A stretch of DNA of 64,000 nt from Lactimicrobium massiliense. GTDB lineage: Bacteria > Bacillota_I > Bacilli_A > Erysipelotrichales > Erysipelotrichaceae. The position numbers were made by a program, and so were the translations under genes. Below the pieces are notes generated by a model, which worked only from the letters and a program-made list of their open reading frames with translations, ran no database searches and had not been told where the DNA came from. Below are positions 7,964-16,046 of this stretch, in pieces. How positions within the stretch are numbered: position 1 is the first letter of the stretch; each line of letters begins with the position of its first letter. The stretch is taken from assembly GCF_900343155.1 (NCBI RefSeq), contig NZ_OUNG01000005.1, positions 1 to 64,000 on the forward strand. The letters are read 5' to 3'.

Positions 7964-8369
7964 AAAAAAATTCGCAGTTATCGGGCGTGGTTGGGGTAGG
8001 GTGCGGATATAGGGGACATGCCCCCCATATAGGAGACAAAGAAAAAGAACAGCTGCCAACCACATGGGAACTTAATCCAAGCATGGGACAGTTGTTCTTT
8101 CTAACTTTCTAACTTAGATATAGCAGAATCATGGTGAAAGCCAAGCACTCATAAGATTGCTTTTCTTGTGGTCAGGTGATCAGACCTTAAACAGTGATGA
8201 GCATTGCAGCCGTTTCACATGAGCATGTCGTCTTAATGTGTATCACTAGGGTATACTCAATTGATTCATACAAAGTTGTGTTTCACAATATGGTTTAATA
8301 TAATTCATATGATACATATATGTTTCATGTAATATTTATACTCTATTGAAATATACGGGGGTCTCTGAA
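7964..8369. other. Gene-free stretch between ISL3 and a serine recombinase gene
   Basis: No supported gene. It contains a GGGGACATGCCCC mini-palindrome near 8012-8026 and a larger inverted repeat, AAGAACAGCTG near 8046 against CAGTTGTTCTT near 8090-8099, with a loop of about 30 bases. A/T-rich palindromes lie in front of the recombinase. Nothing else is recognisable. Confidence 0.5.
8310..8327. promoter_or_regulatory. Palindrome upstream of the recombinase gene, possible res/crossover or operator site
   Basis: TGATACATATATGTTTCA is an 18-base palindrome with one mismatch pair, 43 bases before the recombinase start. A second small palindrome, TTGTGTTTCACAA, lies near 8274-8286. Resolvase/invertase binding sites are typically imperfect palindromes placed next to their gene, so a res-like or autoregulatory site is plausible. 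It is unproven. Confidence 0.4.
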
Positions 8370-8951
8370 ATGAAGATAGGATATTGCCGATGCAGTACCA
8401 TTGATCAAAACACGGCAAGACAAGAGAAGATATTGAAGGATTTAGGCTGCGAAAAGATCTATACAGATATGGTTTCTGGCAAAAGCAGAGATCGGCCAGG
8501 CTTACAGGAAATGTTAAGCTTCATTCGTGAAGGTGACATCCTTTATGTTGAATCAATTTCACGTCTTGCAAGATCGACGCATGACCTTCTGGATATCATT
8601 GATGAGTTGCAACAGAAAAAGGTATCTTTTGTGTCAGAGAAGGAAAGGATTGATACTAATACTCCACAGGGGCAGTTTATGCTAACTGTTTTTGCTGCAA
8701 TGGCAGAACTGGAGCGGTCTCAAATCCGACAGCGCCAAGCTGAGGGAATTGCGATTGCCAAAAAGGAAGGAAAATATAAAGGTAGGCAACCAAAAGCTAT
8801 CGATTATATTCTTTTAGAAGAATTGTATGAGAAATGGAAGAGAGGCGAAATCACTCAGAAATATATGTGTTCAAAGCTAAATGTAAGCAGAGCAACATTG
8901 TTCAGAATCATTAAGAAAAGGTATCGCTCTTCTATCAGCTCTTTCAAGTGA
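8370..8951 (+). CDS. Small serine recombinase (resolvase/invertase family)
   Basis: Site-specific recombinase of 193 residues. I place the start at ATG 8370 (ACGGGGGTC upstream), since the product then begins MKIGYCRCSTIDQN, with the catalytic serine at about residue 9. Further hallmarks are the DMVSGKSRDRPGLQEML loop, YVESISRLARS and AAMAELERSQIRQRQAEGI. The C-terminal helix-turn-helix is GEITQKYMCSKLNVSRATLFRIIKK. The size fits a Tn3-type resolvase or Hin-type invertase. Its substrate is not evident: no clear inverted pair flanks a promoter nearby. It may be a remnant of a transposon whose transposase is gone. Confidence 0.9.
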   Translation: MKIGYCRCSTIDQNTARQEKILKDLGCEKIYTDMVSGKSRDRPGLQEMLSFIREGDILYVESISRLARSTHDLLDIIDELQQKKVSFVSEKERIDTNTPQGQFMLTVFAAMAELERSQIRQRQAEGIAIAKKEGKYKGRQPKAIDYILLEELYEKWKRGEITQKYMCSKLNVSRATLFRIIKKRYRSSISSFK

Positions 8952-9155
8952 TGTGTTCCTAAGTTGAACATATGCTCTTAAAGCTCTATGAGCTGATTTT
9001 TAAAAGCCCTCCATTAACTTGTGTGTTCGAGGATCATCCCGCATACTTGTTATTGGCCTTGAATTTACAATCTAAACGCAACAGATAAGAAAGGCAGCTC
9101 AGAGTGTCTTGATACAATGAAGTTTGTAAAGATGACATTGAGAAAAGAGACTATT

Positions 9156-9331
9156 ATGTACTGCCATCATCATCTTACACTGGAAGAACGTGAACAGATC
9201 ATGAAATATTTAGTTCTCAGGAAAACTGTCACAGAAATAGCGACAGAGCTTCACCGGTCCAAATCAACGATCTCACGGGAAATAAAGCGAAACAGCAGTG
9301 ATTCGGAATACCGCCCATCAGTGGCTGAATA
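9156..9331 (+). pseudogene. N-terminal fragment of an IS30-family transposase
   Basis: The frame from ATG 9156 reads MYCHHHLTLEEREQIMKYLV, then a helix-turn-helix, TVTEIATELHRSKSTISREIKRNSS. This is the typical IS30 N-terminal DNA-binding domain. Homology stops at about YRPSVAEY, where the terminal repeats of the IS21 element begin. The DDE catalytic part is absent from the window, so the gene is dead. The IS21 insertion, or a deletion made by it, explains the break. Confidence 0.75.
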
Positions 9332-9525
9332 TTCCGGTCATCCTAGGGCCAGTGTTCCGGATCTTCAAGGCCGTTTGTCCGGAGTGTCAAGGCCGGGCAA
9401 AAATTACCAGTCAATTTCGGCACCGAAGTCCTGCGTTCCGGAGTTGTAAGGCCACCCTCATGCATGTGAAACCCGGCTTGTTTTATTCCAAGTCGGGTTT
9501 CGCCGTCTATCCGGGTTGGTGAATG

Positions 9526-10257
9526 TCAGTCATTTCTGGTTCGCATTGACTTGTCTCCAAGGATCATGATCCGCTCTGCGCATGCTGTGAGTCGGTCCAT
9601 GATTGCTTCGGCAACTGCGCCACTTCCGAGACGTTCTCTCCAGCCGTCCTCTGTGTACTGAGAGCCGACAATCGTTGCACTATGCCGGTATCTTCCTTCA
9701 AGGACTTCAAGGATCTGTTCACATTGTCCTTCTTTGACAGGATAGAGGAGCCAGTCGTCAATGATTAGAAGGTCTCTGGAGTGGTATTTCTTCAGTAGCT
9801 TTTCATATTCTCCTTCCATCTTTGCACGCTCAATTTCATTGAACAGTTCCGGCATTCGAATATACAGAACTTTATAGTTCTGCTGACAGGCTCTGTTTCC
9901 TAACGCTGCCAAAATATAAGTCTTGCCTGCGCCGGTGGCACCAGTTACCAGAATGTTTTTGGGTTTATGAATATACTGGTTCGTTGCCAGAGCCGTGATT
10001 TGATTGCGGTTAAGATTACGGTCCTGGTAATATTTAATACCTTCGATTACCGCATTTGAATCAGGAAAATGTGCTTCCTTTATCCTTCTGCTCAGTCGCC
10101 GGTTATCTCTGGAATCCATCTCTGCATCCACAAGGAAAGATAAGCGTTCATCGAACGTCATATCCATGATACCGGGCACTGAATCCTGTGTTTCATAGGC
10201 AGCAGCCATAGTCTTCAGATGAAGCTTTCTGAGTTTATCAAGAGTTGACTGGTCCAT
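9526..10257 (-). CDS. istB: IS21 helper ATPase IstB
   Basis: AAA+ transposition helper of 243 residues that binds DNA and stimulates the IstA transposase. The P-loop GATGAGKTYILAALG is at about 105-119, with Walker B DLLIIDDW near 163. The N-terminal LRKLHLKTMAAAYE is usual for IstB. Its ATG overlaps the istA stop (TAATG at 10255-10259), so the two are translationally coupled. It appears complete. Confidence 0.93.
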   Translation of the reverse strand: MDQSTLDKLRKLHLKTMAAAYETQDSVPGIMDMTFDERLSFLVDAEMDSRDNRRLSRRIKEAHFPDSNAVIEGIKYYQDRNLNRNQITALATNQYIHKPKNILVTGATGAGKTYILAALGNRACQQNYKVLYIRMPELFNEIERAKMEGEYEKLLKKYHSRDLLIIDDWLLYPVKEGQCEQILEVLEGRYRHSATIVGSQYTEDGWRERLGSGAVAEAIMDRLTACAERIMILGDKSMRTRND

Positions 10258-11792
10258 TAGTGTTTGCCTCCGTAGTACTCGTTTCCACGGACAATGGCAT
10301 GAGATTCCGGATGCACAGCTTCCTGGTCAGGCTCGCCTTGATAGTGCTCAAGGATTAACTTAATATCCTTGTAGCGGGGAACAGTGATAACAGATAAGGC
10401 CTTGGCACAGGTCTTTTCTAACCGCTCAGGGGTGTATTTGTCTGCGAATTTCAGGATGGACATGCAGGCGTTATATCCCTGTTCTTCAACTTTGTAGGAT
10501 TTCAGAAGCTGATCGATTACCTCGTATACAGATGGGCCGATAGATTCTGCCCACTTGCGGAAGCGGTCTCCGCTCCAGTCCAGAGCCTTTTTGTGGTTTG
10601 CGGGCATGTGCTCCGGATTTGTTGAATACTGGCCAGGATGACCGTATAAACGTGGATGAGAAGCGATTCTGGAATCGTCCAAATAGATATCGACCTTATA
10701 TTTCGAAATGCGTGCGCGTACCTTCTGATGAATATAACGGAACGGAACGCTGTAGTACATACGATCAACGGCGATGTGATAATTCAGCTGAACAGTGGCA
10801 GTTTTCCATATCCCATACTCATACGGCTCACGTGGCAGGCTGTGAAGAAGGGGCTTCTCAATTGTCATGAATTCTTCAAGCCGAGAACCTTCCCGTTTTT
10901 CGAACTTATCCGCATTGAATTGGTTCAGATATTCCCGGCATAATTTGCCTGCTTCGGAGAAGCTTCCGGGTTTCTGCTTATATAATCGTGCAATGATCTT
11001 TGAAGTGAGTTTACCTACCGTTCCTTCCACGGATGCCTTGGCTTTCGGAGTCCTCACCGGCGCAGCCAGGATGGCGGTGTCATAGTAATCTGCCATTTCC
11101 CGGTAGCTGGGGTTTTCAACCCAGTCGCCCATTTCCGGGTGAGAAAGAATACCAGTCTTGAGATTGTCACAAAAGAGGATAGGAGTAACACCGCGGAAGA
11201 ACTCATACATATTCACATGAGCCCCGATCCAGTTCTCCAACTTCATATCCGGAAGGATCTCCGCATAAGCGTACTGACTATAAGGAAGAACCGCAACGAA
11301 CATATACCCGTAAGTAACTTCCCCGGTATCCGGATCTGTGATAGGTACTTTCGTCCCCGCCCAGTCAACTTCGATCCGCTCTCCTGGCTTATGCTGTTTA
11401 TGCATAGTGGCATTATTGACCGTGGCTTCCCGCGCAAACAATTCACAGAACTGAGAGTACTGATAGGGAATTCCTCCTGTCGCCTGCACCTCTTTGACGT
11501 AGTCTTCCCAGAGGACCTTCTTAGTCATGCCGGGAATACGATCATAGTCCTTGAGCATTTCGTTAAAGTCCGGCTTTACCTGAATAGACTCCTGTTTCTT
11601 CCTTGGAAAAAGCGTTTGGTGAATCTCGTCTTCACTCTTGTCTTTCACCTCCTCCCATTGCAATTTCAGTGAAGACGACGCTTGTCGGACAGCAGCCACA
11701 GAATCCCTGCCAACGTGAAGCTGGCTGGCGATCTGTCTGCCCGATAGTCCTGTGGTTGATAGAAGCCGCAGGATCTCCTTGTACTTTGACAT
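10257..11792 (-). CDS. istA: IS21 transposase IstA
   Basis: DDE transposase of 511 residues. An upstream in-frame ATG at 11822 exists, but the start at 11792 has AAGGAGG at good spacing and gives MSKYKEILRLLSTTGLSGRQ with an N-terminal helix-turn-helix. Catalytic residues are D in GERIEVDWAG, D in PILFCDNLKTG and E in KAKASVEGTVGKL. The Mu-transposase-like C-terminal beta region is present. Full length and undisturbed, it could be functional together with IstB. Confidence 0.93.
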   Translation of the reverse strand: MSKYKEILRLLSTTGLSGRQIASQLHVGRDSVAAVRQASSSLKLQWEEVKDKSEDEIHQTLFPRKKQESIQVKPDFNEMLKDYDRIPGMTKKVLWEDYVKEVQATGGIPYQYSQFCELFAREATVNNATMHKQHKPGERIEVDWAGTKVPITDPDTGEVTYGYMFVAVLPYSQYAYAEILPDMKLENWIGAHVNMYEFFRGVTPILFCDNLKTGILSHPEMGDWVENPSYREMADYYDTAILAAPVRTPKAKASVEGTVGKLTSKIIARLYKQKPGSFSEAGKLCREYLNQFNADKFEKREGSRLEEFMTIEKPLLHSLPREPYEYGIWKTATVQLNYHIAVDRMYYSVPFRYIHQKVRARISKYKVDIYLDDSRIASHPRLYGHPGQYSTNPEHMPANHKKALDWSGDRFRKWAESIGPSVYEVIDQLLKSYKVEEQGYNACMSILKFADKYTPERLEKTCAKALSVITVPRYKDIKLILEHYQGEPDQEAVHPESHAIVRGNEYYGGKH

Positions 11793-11999
11793 AAAAAACC
11801 TCCTTTCGTACAAGTGAGGCAATCAGCCTCATCGTCATTATAGAAAGAAGGTTTCTTAAGGAATCCTGACAAATCTGCGTGGCCTTAGAGGTCCGGAATC
11901 ACATCAAATCAGTCTTTGAAAAAGTGGCCTTGGTTTCACCGGAAACCCGGCTTCGCCACATCGGTATATTCAAGTGGCACAGGTAAATTATGTGCAAAG

Positions 12000-12191
12000 G
12001 CTAAAGAGAAGGCACTCAACGTTGCTCTCAACAAGATCACAGGCCGCTGGGATGATACAAAGCTTGCTGATCTGTTTGATCAGAGGGATCCGGATGACCT
12101 GAAGCTCACCGGTTTCGATGATGATGAGCTGTCTGATCTGTTTGACAGCAGCAAGCACATCGAGACCGTCTGTCTACTAACACATTCTTGA
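12000..12191 (+). pseudogene. Fragment of a ParB-like/DNA-modification methylase protein
   Basis: KEKALNVALNKITGRWDDTK, then LADLFDQRDPDDLKLTGFDDDELSDLF, is the conserved stretch between the ParB nuclease fold and the next domain in ParB/methyltransferase proteins of conjugative elements and phages. Neither the upstream part nor the methyltransferase domain is present. The IS21 right end truncates it on the left, and the C-terminus degenerates into HIETVCLLTHS and a stop. It shows that the site was once part of a conjugative or phage-like element. Confidence 0.6.
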
Positions 12192-12664
12192 AGAAAAAGG
12201 GCTGAAAAAGCCTGATTTACTGGGGTTTCTGTCACCGGGAGCAGAGCGTGCTCGGTGTGATGGAAGCCCTCTTTTTATGTCTGAGGGAACTGGTCAGGAG
12301 CAGTGGCGTGGCTACGATTTTACTATTTCAGAAAACGAGTAAACGATTTTACTATTTGGGGTTGGTCGAGACTATGAGTTTATTGATGAAAAGAAAGAAA
12401 GCGGCGGCAGCGGAGTGATGCGTTCAATGCCATGTTGAACGGCATCAAGAATATCTGCGGAAATATATTGACGGATATCAAGTGAAGCTGGTCAGTGCTA
12501 CAAGCTAAGGGAGGTTGTGGGAGGTGAGCTTTGTGCTGAAGAAATTTTAGATTTCGCAACCAGCTTTAACATTTCAGAGGTATAAATGTTCGGTTTGATT
12601 GGTAGACATGGGTATACCTTGCAATTAAAATAATGTTAAAATAAATTGCAAAAGTGAGAAATAC
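12192..12664. other. Degenerate gene-free stretch
   Basis: No supported ORF. Long-range pairing AGGGCT (near 12199) with AGCCCT before CTTTTTAT (near 12273), enclosing a GAGCA-GAGCG-TGCTC hairpin, could act as a terminator for the broken ParB-like gene. ACGATTTTACTATTT occurs twice about 32 bases apart (near 12313 and 12345). Translated scraps such as GYDFTISENE and LCAEEILDFATSFNISEV suggest decayed coding sequence. Confidence 0.4.
12619..12651. promoter_or_regulatory. 8-bp inverted repeat in front of the acyltransferase gene
   Basis: TTGCAATT (12619-12626) and AATTGCAA (12644-12651) form an exact inverted repeat around an A/T-rich centre, 14 bases before the next start codon. It is well placed as an operator. 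The XRE-AbrB regulator encoded in the same two-gene unit is the obvious candidate to bind it. Confidence 0.4.
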
Positions 12665-13753
12665 ATGAGGAAATACTACTTAGACAATATCAGATGGGTA
12701 ACTGTAGTTTTGGTTGTCATTTATCATGTGATTTACATGTATAATGGCGAAGGCATTCTCGGAGGAGCTGGAAAGATTACTTCTCTTGATATGCAGTATT
12801 ATGACATTTTCCTATATGCGGTCTATCCATGGTTTATGCTTCTGTTATTCCTTGTATCGGGAATATGCTCCAGATATTATCTGGACAGTCACACCGCAAA
12901 GGAATTTGCGAAAAACAGGACAAGGAAGCTGCTTATTCCCTCTACCGTAGGACTATTTGCGTTTCAGTTCATCCAGGGATATGTCAGCATGTCAATAAGC
13001 AACGCTTTTGATTCCATGCACGAAGTGCCTGCCGTGATCAAGTATTTCATTATGGTGTTAAGCGGAACGGGAGTTCTGTGGTACATACAGCTGCTTTGGC
13101 TATTTTCGATGGTTCTTCTTCTCGTCATAAAAATAGATAAGGACAGGCTGTGGAAATTGGGTGGAAAGGCTAACTTCATAGCGATACTTTTGATGGCTCT
13201 TGTAATATGGGGAGCAGCGCAGATTCTTAACACGCCGATTGTTGTGGTTTATCGGTTTGGATATTACGGAGCTGCTTTCTTGCTTGGCTACTTTGTGTTT
13301 TCACATGATGAGGTAATTGCGACACTGAAAAAATATTTTGTATTGCTGCTTGTTCTTGGTGTAGGTGTTGGAACAGCCTTCTGCATCATGTACTTTGGTG
13401 ACAACTATGCGGAAGCCCCTATCAACAGATCGATCCTGTTTACAGTTTTCGGATGGTTTGCAAGCATGGCGATTCTTAGCGGTGCAGCAAAGTATGCTGA
13501 TAAGCAAAACGCTTTTACGATATGGATGAGTAAAAACAATTTTGGGTTATATGTATTTCATTACCTTGGGATATCAACAGCAGCCCTGCTTCTTGGAAAA
13601 CCAGGTAATCTTCCGACAACTATGATTTATATTATCAGCTTGATTGCAGGCTTTGTGGTGGCATATGCCTTGAATGCCGTAATCTCCAGAATACCATTCT
13701 TCAGATGGGCGGTGCTCGGAATAAAGAAAGAGAGAAAAAACGATGTTTCATGA
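12665..13753 (+). CDS. Acyltransferase family 3 membrane protein
   Basis: A 362-residue multi-pass membrane protein with about ten hydrophobic helices. The start MRKYYLDNIRWVTVVLVVIYHVIYM carries the DNIR...H pattern of acyltransferase family 3 (OafA/YrhL-type), enzymes that O-acetylate surface glycans or other acceptors. The C-terminus is basic (GIKKERKNDVS). Its last 11 bases overlap the next gene, an XRE-AbrB regulator, so the two are probably co-transcribed. Acceptor and donor cannot be inferred. Confidence 0.8.
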   Translation: MRKYYLDNIRWVTVVLVVIYHVIYMYNGEGILGGAGKITSLDMQYYDIFLYAVYPWFMLLLFLVSGICSRYYLDSHTAKEFAKNRTRKLLIPSTVGLFAFQFIQGYVSMSISNAFDSMHEVPAVIKYFIMVLSGTGVLWYIQLLWLFSMVLLLVIKIDKDRLWKLGGKANFIAILLMALVIWGAAQILNTPIVVVYRFGYYGAAFLLGYFVFSHDEVIATLKKYFVLLLVLGVGVGTAFCIMYFGDNYAEAPINRSILFTVFGWFASMAILSGAAKYADKQNAFTIWMSKNNFGLYVFHYLGISTAALLLGKPGNLPTTMIYIISLIAGFVVAYALNAVISRIPFFRWAVLGIKKERKNDVS

Positions 13754-14174
13754 CAATCTGATAACACTTAGAAAAATGAAAAATATGACGCAGGAAGATA
13801 TAGCTGATATAGTTGGCGTTTCCCGGCAGTCTGTAGCAAAGTGGGAAACCGGAGAAACTGTTCCTGATTTGGACAAGTGTAAAAAACTTGCGGAAATATT
13901 TGAAGTGTCGCTTGATGATCTGGCCAATTATAAATCGGAGGATAGCATGGGGATGCCGCTTCCACCAAAAGGAAAACATCTCTTCGGAATGGTAACTGTA
14001 GGTGATAAAGGGCAGATTGTGATTCCTGCTAAAGCAAGAAAGATATTTGAGATTTCACCTGGAGATCAGTTGGTGGTACTTGGCGATGAAAGACAAGGAC
14101 TTGCTATCATGAAATCAGAAAGCATCTTAGCCTTTGCCGATGCAGTCAGGAACGGAACGGTAGTACAGGAATAG
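13743..14174 (+). CDS. XRE-family regulator fused to an AbrB-like domain
   Basis: A 143-residue DNA-binding protein with two domains. An N-terminal HTH_3 spans residues 1-60 (LRKMKNMTQEDIADIVGVSRQSVAKWETGETVPDL). A SpoVT/AbrB swapped-hairpin domain spans about 78-125 (MVTVGDKGQIVIPAKARKIFEISPGDQLVVLGD). This fusion is common beside transporter or membrane-protein genes in Firmicutes. It overlaps the acyltransferase gene by 11 bases and likely represses its own operon, perhaps through the TTGCAATT inverted repeat upstream. Confidence 0.85.
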   Translation: MFHDNLITLRKMKNMTQEDIADIVGVSRQSVAKWETGETVPDLDKCKKLAEIFEVSLDDLANYKSEDSMGMPLPPKGKHLFGMVTVGDKGQIVIPAKARKIFEISPGDQLVVLGDERQGLAIMKSESILAFADAVRNGTVVQE

Positions 14175-14228
14175 ATAACGAGGCAATGGATATGTTCCTG
14201 ACCGCGTTTATGTGAACAGGCGCAGGGA

Positions 14229-14486
14229 ATGATTATCTATTTCGTTGACTCGTGCCAGCCGTTTTCATCAACTGACAGGATGGTAAAACACCTTAACGAG
14301 CTTGCTGGATCACTTAAGGATCATGAGAAGGCTGTTTTTCTGCAGGTTTTCCAGTATCGTATAAAAGAAAAGATGGAACGTCTGAGGTCAATGCACTATG
14401 AGGAGGTGTCACAAACCTTCAGGAATGCTGCGAAGGCAGGCGTTGAATTTTGGGAGTTCAGCTGGATTTCAGACCGGAGGGGGTAG
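14229..14486 (+). CDS. Hypothetical 85-residue protein
   Basis: A small, mostly helical and charged product (LNELAGSLKDHEKAVFLQVF, then RIKEKMERLRSMHYEEVSQ) ending just before a terminator hairpin. GCAGGGA precedes the ATG as a weak ribosome site. I recognise no family. The region 14175-14228 upstream looks decayed, so this could also be the C-terminal piece of a longer mobile-element gene. Confidence 0.4.
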   Translation: MIIYFVDSCQPFSSTDRMVKHLNELAGSLKDHEKAVFLQVFQYRIKEKMERLRSMHYEEVSQTFRNAAKAGVEFWEFSWISDRRG

Positions 14487-14520
14487 CGGCATTTCTTTGA
14501 GGCGCTTCCGCTATTTTTTA
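14484..14520 (+). terminator. Putative terminator before the DUF5677-like gene
   Basis: TAGCGG at 14484-14489 pairs with CCGCTA at 14508-14513 and is followed directly by TTTTTT. The loop is long (18 bases), but the T-run and position support an intrinsic terminator isolating the following two-gene module. Confidence 0.55.
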
Positions 14521-14570
14521 GGACAATAAATGTAAAAATCGGTAGCAGTCAAGATGAAAGGTAAAAGGCA

Positions 14571-16046
14571 ATGAGACATAGCAAATTATCTGAGCATACC
14601 TTTAAAAAGGGGAAATTTATAGCTCCAATAAATACATTGCCATTGATGCATGAACTTGAAGACGAGAAGTCATGGACCTATGGTCGTATGCCAGAGTATC
14701 TTTGGATTGGCTTAATTTTGAAATATTACGGACGAGATGAAGGACTGAAAAAGTCTTATGGAATAATTTCTACATTACATAAATTGGCTCCCGATCTATA
14801 TACCGCACGATTGTCTCAGATACTAAAACTTAACATAGATATTCAAAAGAGATTTTTTGATTACATCATTGACATCGGGGCTAAAGAAGCACTTGTACCA
14901 TTAACTATTTTCCTTACGGCAAGCAAGGCACCTATTTTTGCTGAGTGTTTTTACTGTTCCGATCAGAGCGTTGAGGATAGGTGCGAATCGCTAATTCAAA
15001 CAATGCGTGACATAATGGATCATCAATCCGATGAATCAACTGATATTAGGTTTGTGGCCCTCTATTTCAATTTGCTTTCGGGAAAAGTGCATCTTCTAAA
15101 AGAGCAGGTGGATTTGTTGGCTGTTTATCCAACATCTCAACACACTGATGAAATAATGCGAATGGCTCGTCCCTTGGTACGTTCTCTTGAGATGATGATT
15201 TTGACTTTTGAGAAAGTTGACTCTATATATTTAAAGGAATTTTGGAGGTGTGTAAGCGAAATGACAGATTGCAGTGTATTTGCTATTGAATTTCCAGAGG
15301 AAAAAAGAAATATTACTGCATATATGGAAAAACTGTATGAAGTTTTTGCGTATCTTTCAGAATTATTTATAACAACTAATCCGCTTGACGAAAAAATGAG
15401 TGTTTTACTTGGCATTGCTACATATTCGTATAAGCGGCTAAAAGAAATTTATGAGCATCAATTGTTTAATTCTATCTCTGGTAGAAGTTGTGTACGTGTC
15501 CTGATAGAAGACTATATTATGATGAAATATCTCGTTAAAAACGAAACGTCTCACGATAATATATGGCGTGATTACCAGCTGTACGGCATTGGCTTGTATA
15601 AGTTGGTTTTAGAAAGGCATAGAGAAAGTGACGTTTCAGACGAATCGCACTTTGATGAAAAATTTGTCGAAGCGTTAGTTAATGAATTCAAAGGTGAAGA
15701 ATTCATTGATATGGACACCAAATACTTCGATAAGCAAAACATAAGGATCAAGGCAGAAAGTGTTGATGAAAAAAATCTTTATGGCCTATATTATGACTAC
15801 GATTCTTCTTTTGAACATGGATTGTGGGGAGCCATTCGTGAATCTTCCCTGTTGAAATGTAACAATCCGGCGCACAAATATCATTGTGTCCCGGATATTG
15901 ATGATAAAACAAGGTTGAAAACAGTTTTACCAGATTGTGTTATGGTTATGAACAAAACCATATCTTTTTTGAACGAGCTTTATGGTATCCCAGAACAGTT
16001 GTTAAATGAGGTAGTAAATTTTGAAATCGAACCTATTATTGAATAA
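14571..16046 (+). CDS. DUF5677-like protein, first gene of an uncharacterised two-gene module
   Basis: A 491-residue protein, apparently soluble and all-helical. The C-terminal half carries a pattern I associate with DUF5677: SISGRSCVRVLIEDYIMMKYLV, an interposed YQLYGIGLYKLVLERHRES and YYDYDSSFEHGLWGAIRES before a CNNPAHKYHCVPD segment. DUF5677 proteins are uncharacterised and frequently occur in mobile and defence regions. The N-terminal ~250 residues are unfamiliar. AAAGGTAAAAGG precedes the ATG. The next gene overlaps its last 26 bases, so the two products are probably made together. Base composition is A/T-rich compared with the housekeeping genes, suggesting transfer. Confidence 0.65.
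   Translation: MRHSKLSEHTFKKGKFIAPINTLPLMHELEDEKSWTYGRMPEYLWIGLILKYYGRDEGLKKSYGIISTLHKLAPDLYTARLSQILKLNIDIQKRFFDYIIDIGAKEALVPLTIFLTASKAPIFAECFYCSDQSVEDRCESLIQTMRDIMDHQSDESTDIRFVALYFNLLSGKVHLLKEQVDLLAVYPTSQHTDEIMRMARPLVRSLEMMILTFEKVDSIYLKEFWRCVSEMTDCSVFAIEFPEEKRNITAYMEKLYEVFAYLSELFITTNPLDEKMSVLLGIATYSYKRLKEIYEHQLFNSISGRSCVRVLIEDYIMMKYLVKNETSHDNIWRDYQLYGIGLYKLVLERHRESDVSDESHFDEKFVEALVNEFKGEEFIDMDTKYFDKQNIRIKAESVDEKNLYGLYYDYDSSFEHGLWGAIRESSLLKCNNPAHKYHCVPDIDDKTRLKTVLPDCVMVMNKTISFLNELYGIPEQLLNEVVNFEIEPIIE

Larger units (their letters stand above)
9332..11945 (-). mobile_element. IS21-family insertion sequence with multiple terminal repeats
   Basis: About 2.6 kb carrying istA and istB. Both ends carry repeated copies of a motif of the form TTCCGGAnnTnTAAGGCCAC, the multiple terminal repeats expected for IS21. 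Left copies are near 9332, 9355, 9377 and 9436; right copies, inverted, are at 11879-11899 and 11924-11945. The left flank is an IS30 fragment and the right flank a ParB-like fragment. No target duplication was found, so a deletion between two insertions is possible. Confidence 0.8.

Noticed and set aside
8281-8369. Invertible promoter controlled by the small serine recombinase
   Set aside because: Only single palindromes are present; no inverted pair of longer sites flanks a promoter or gene segment.
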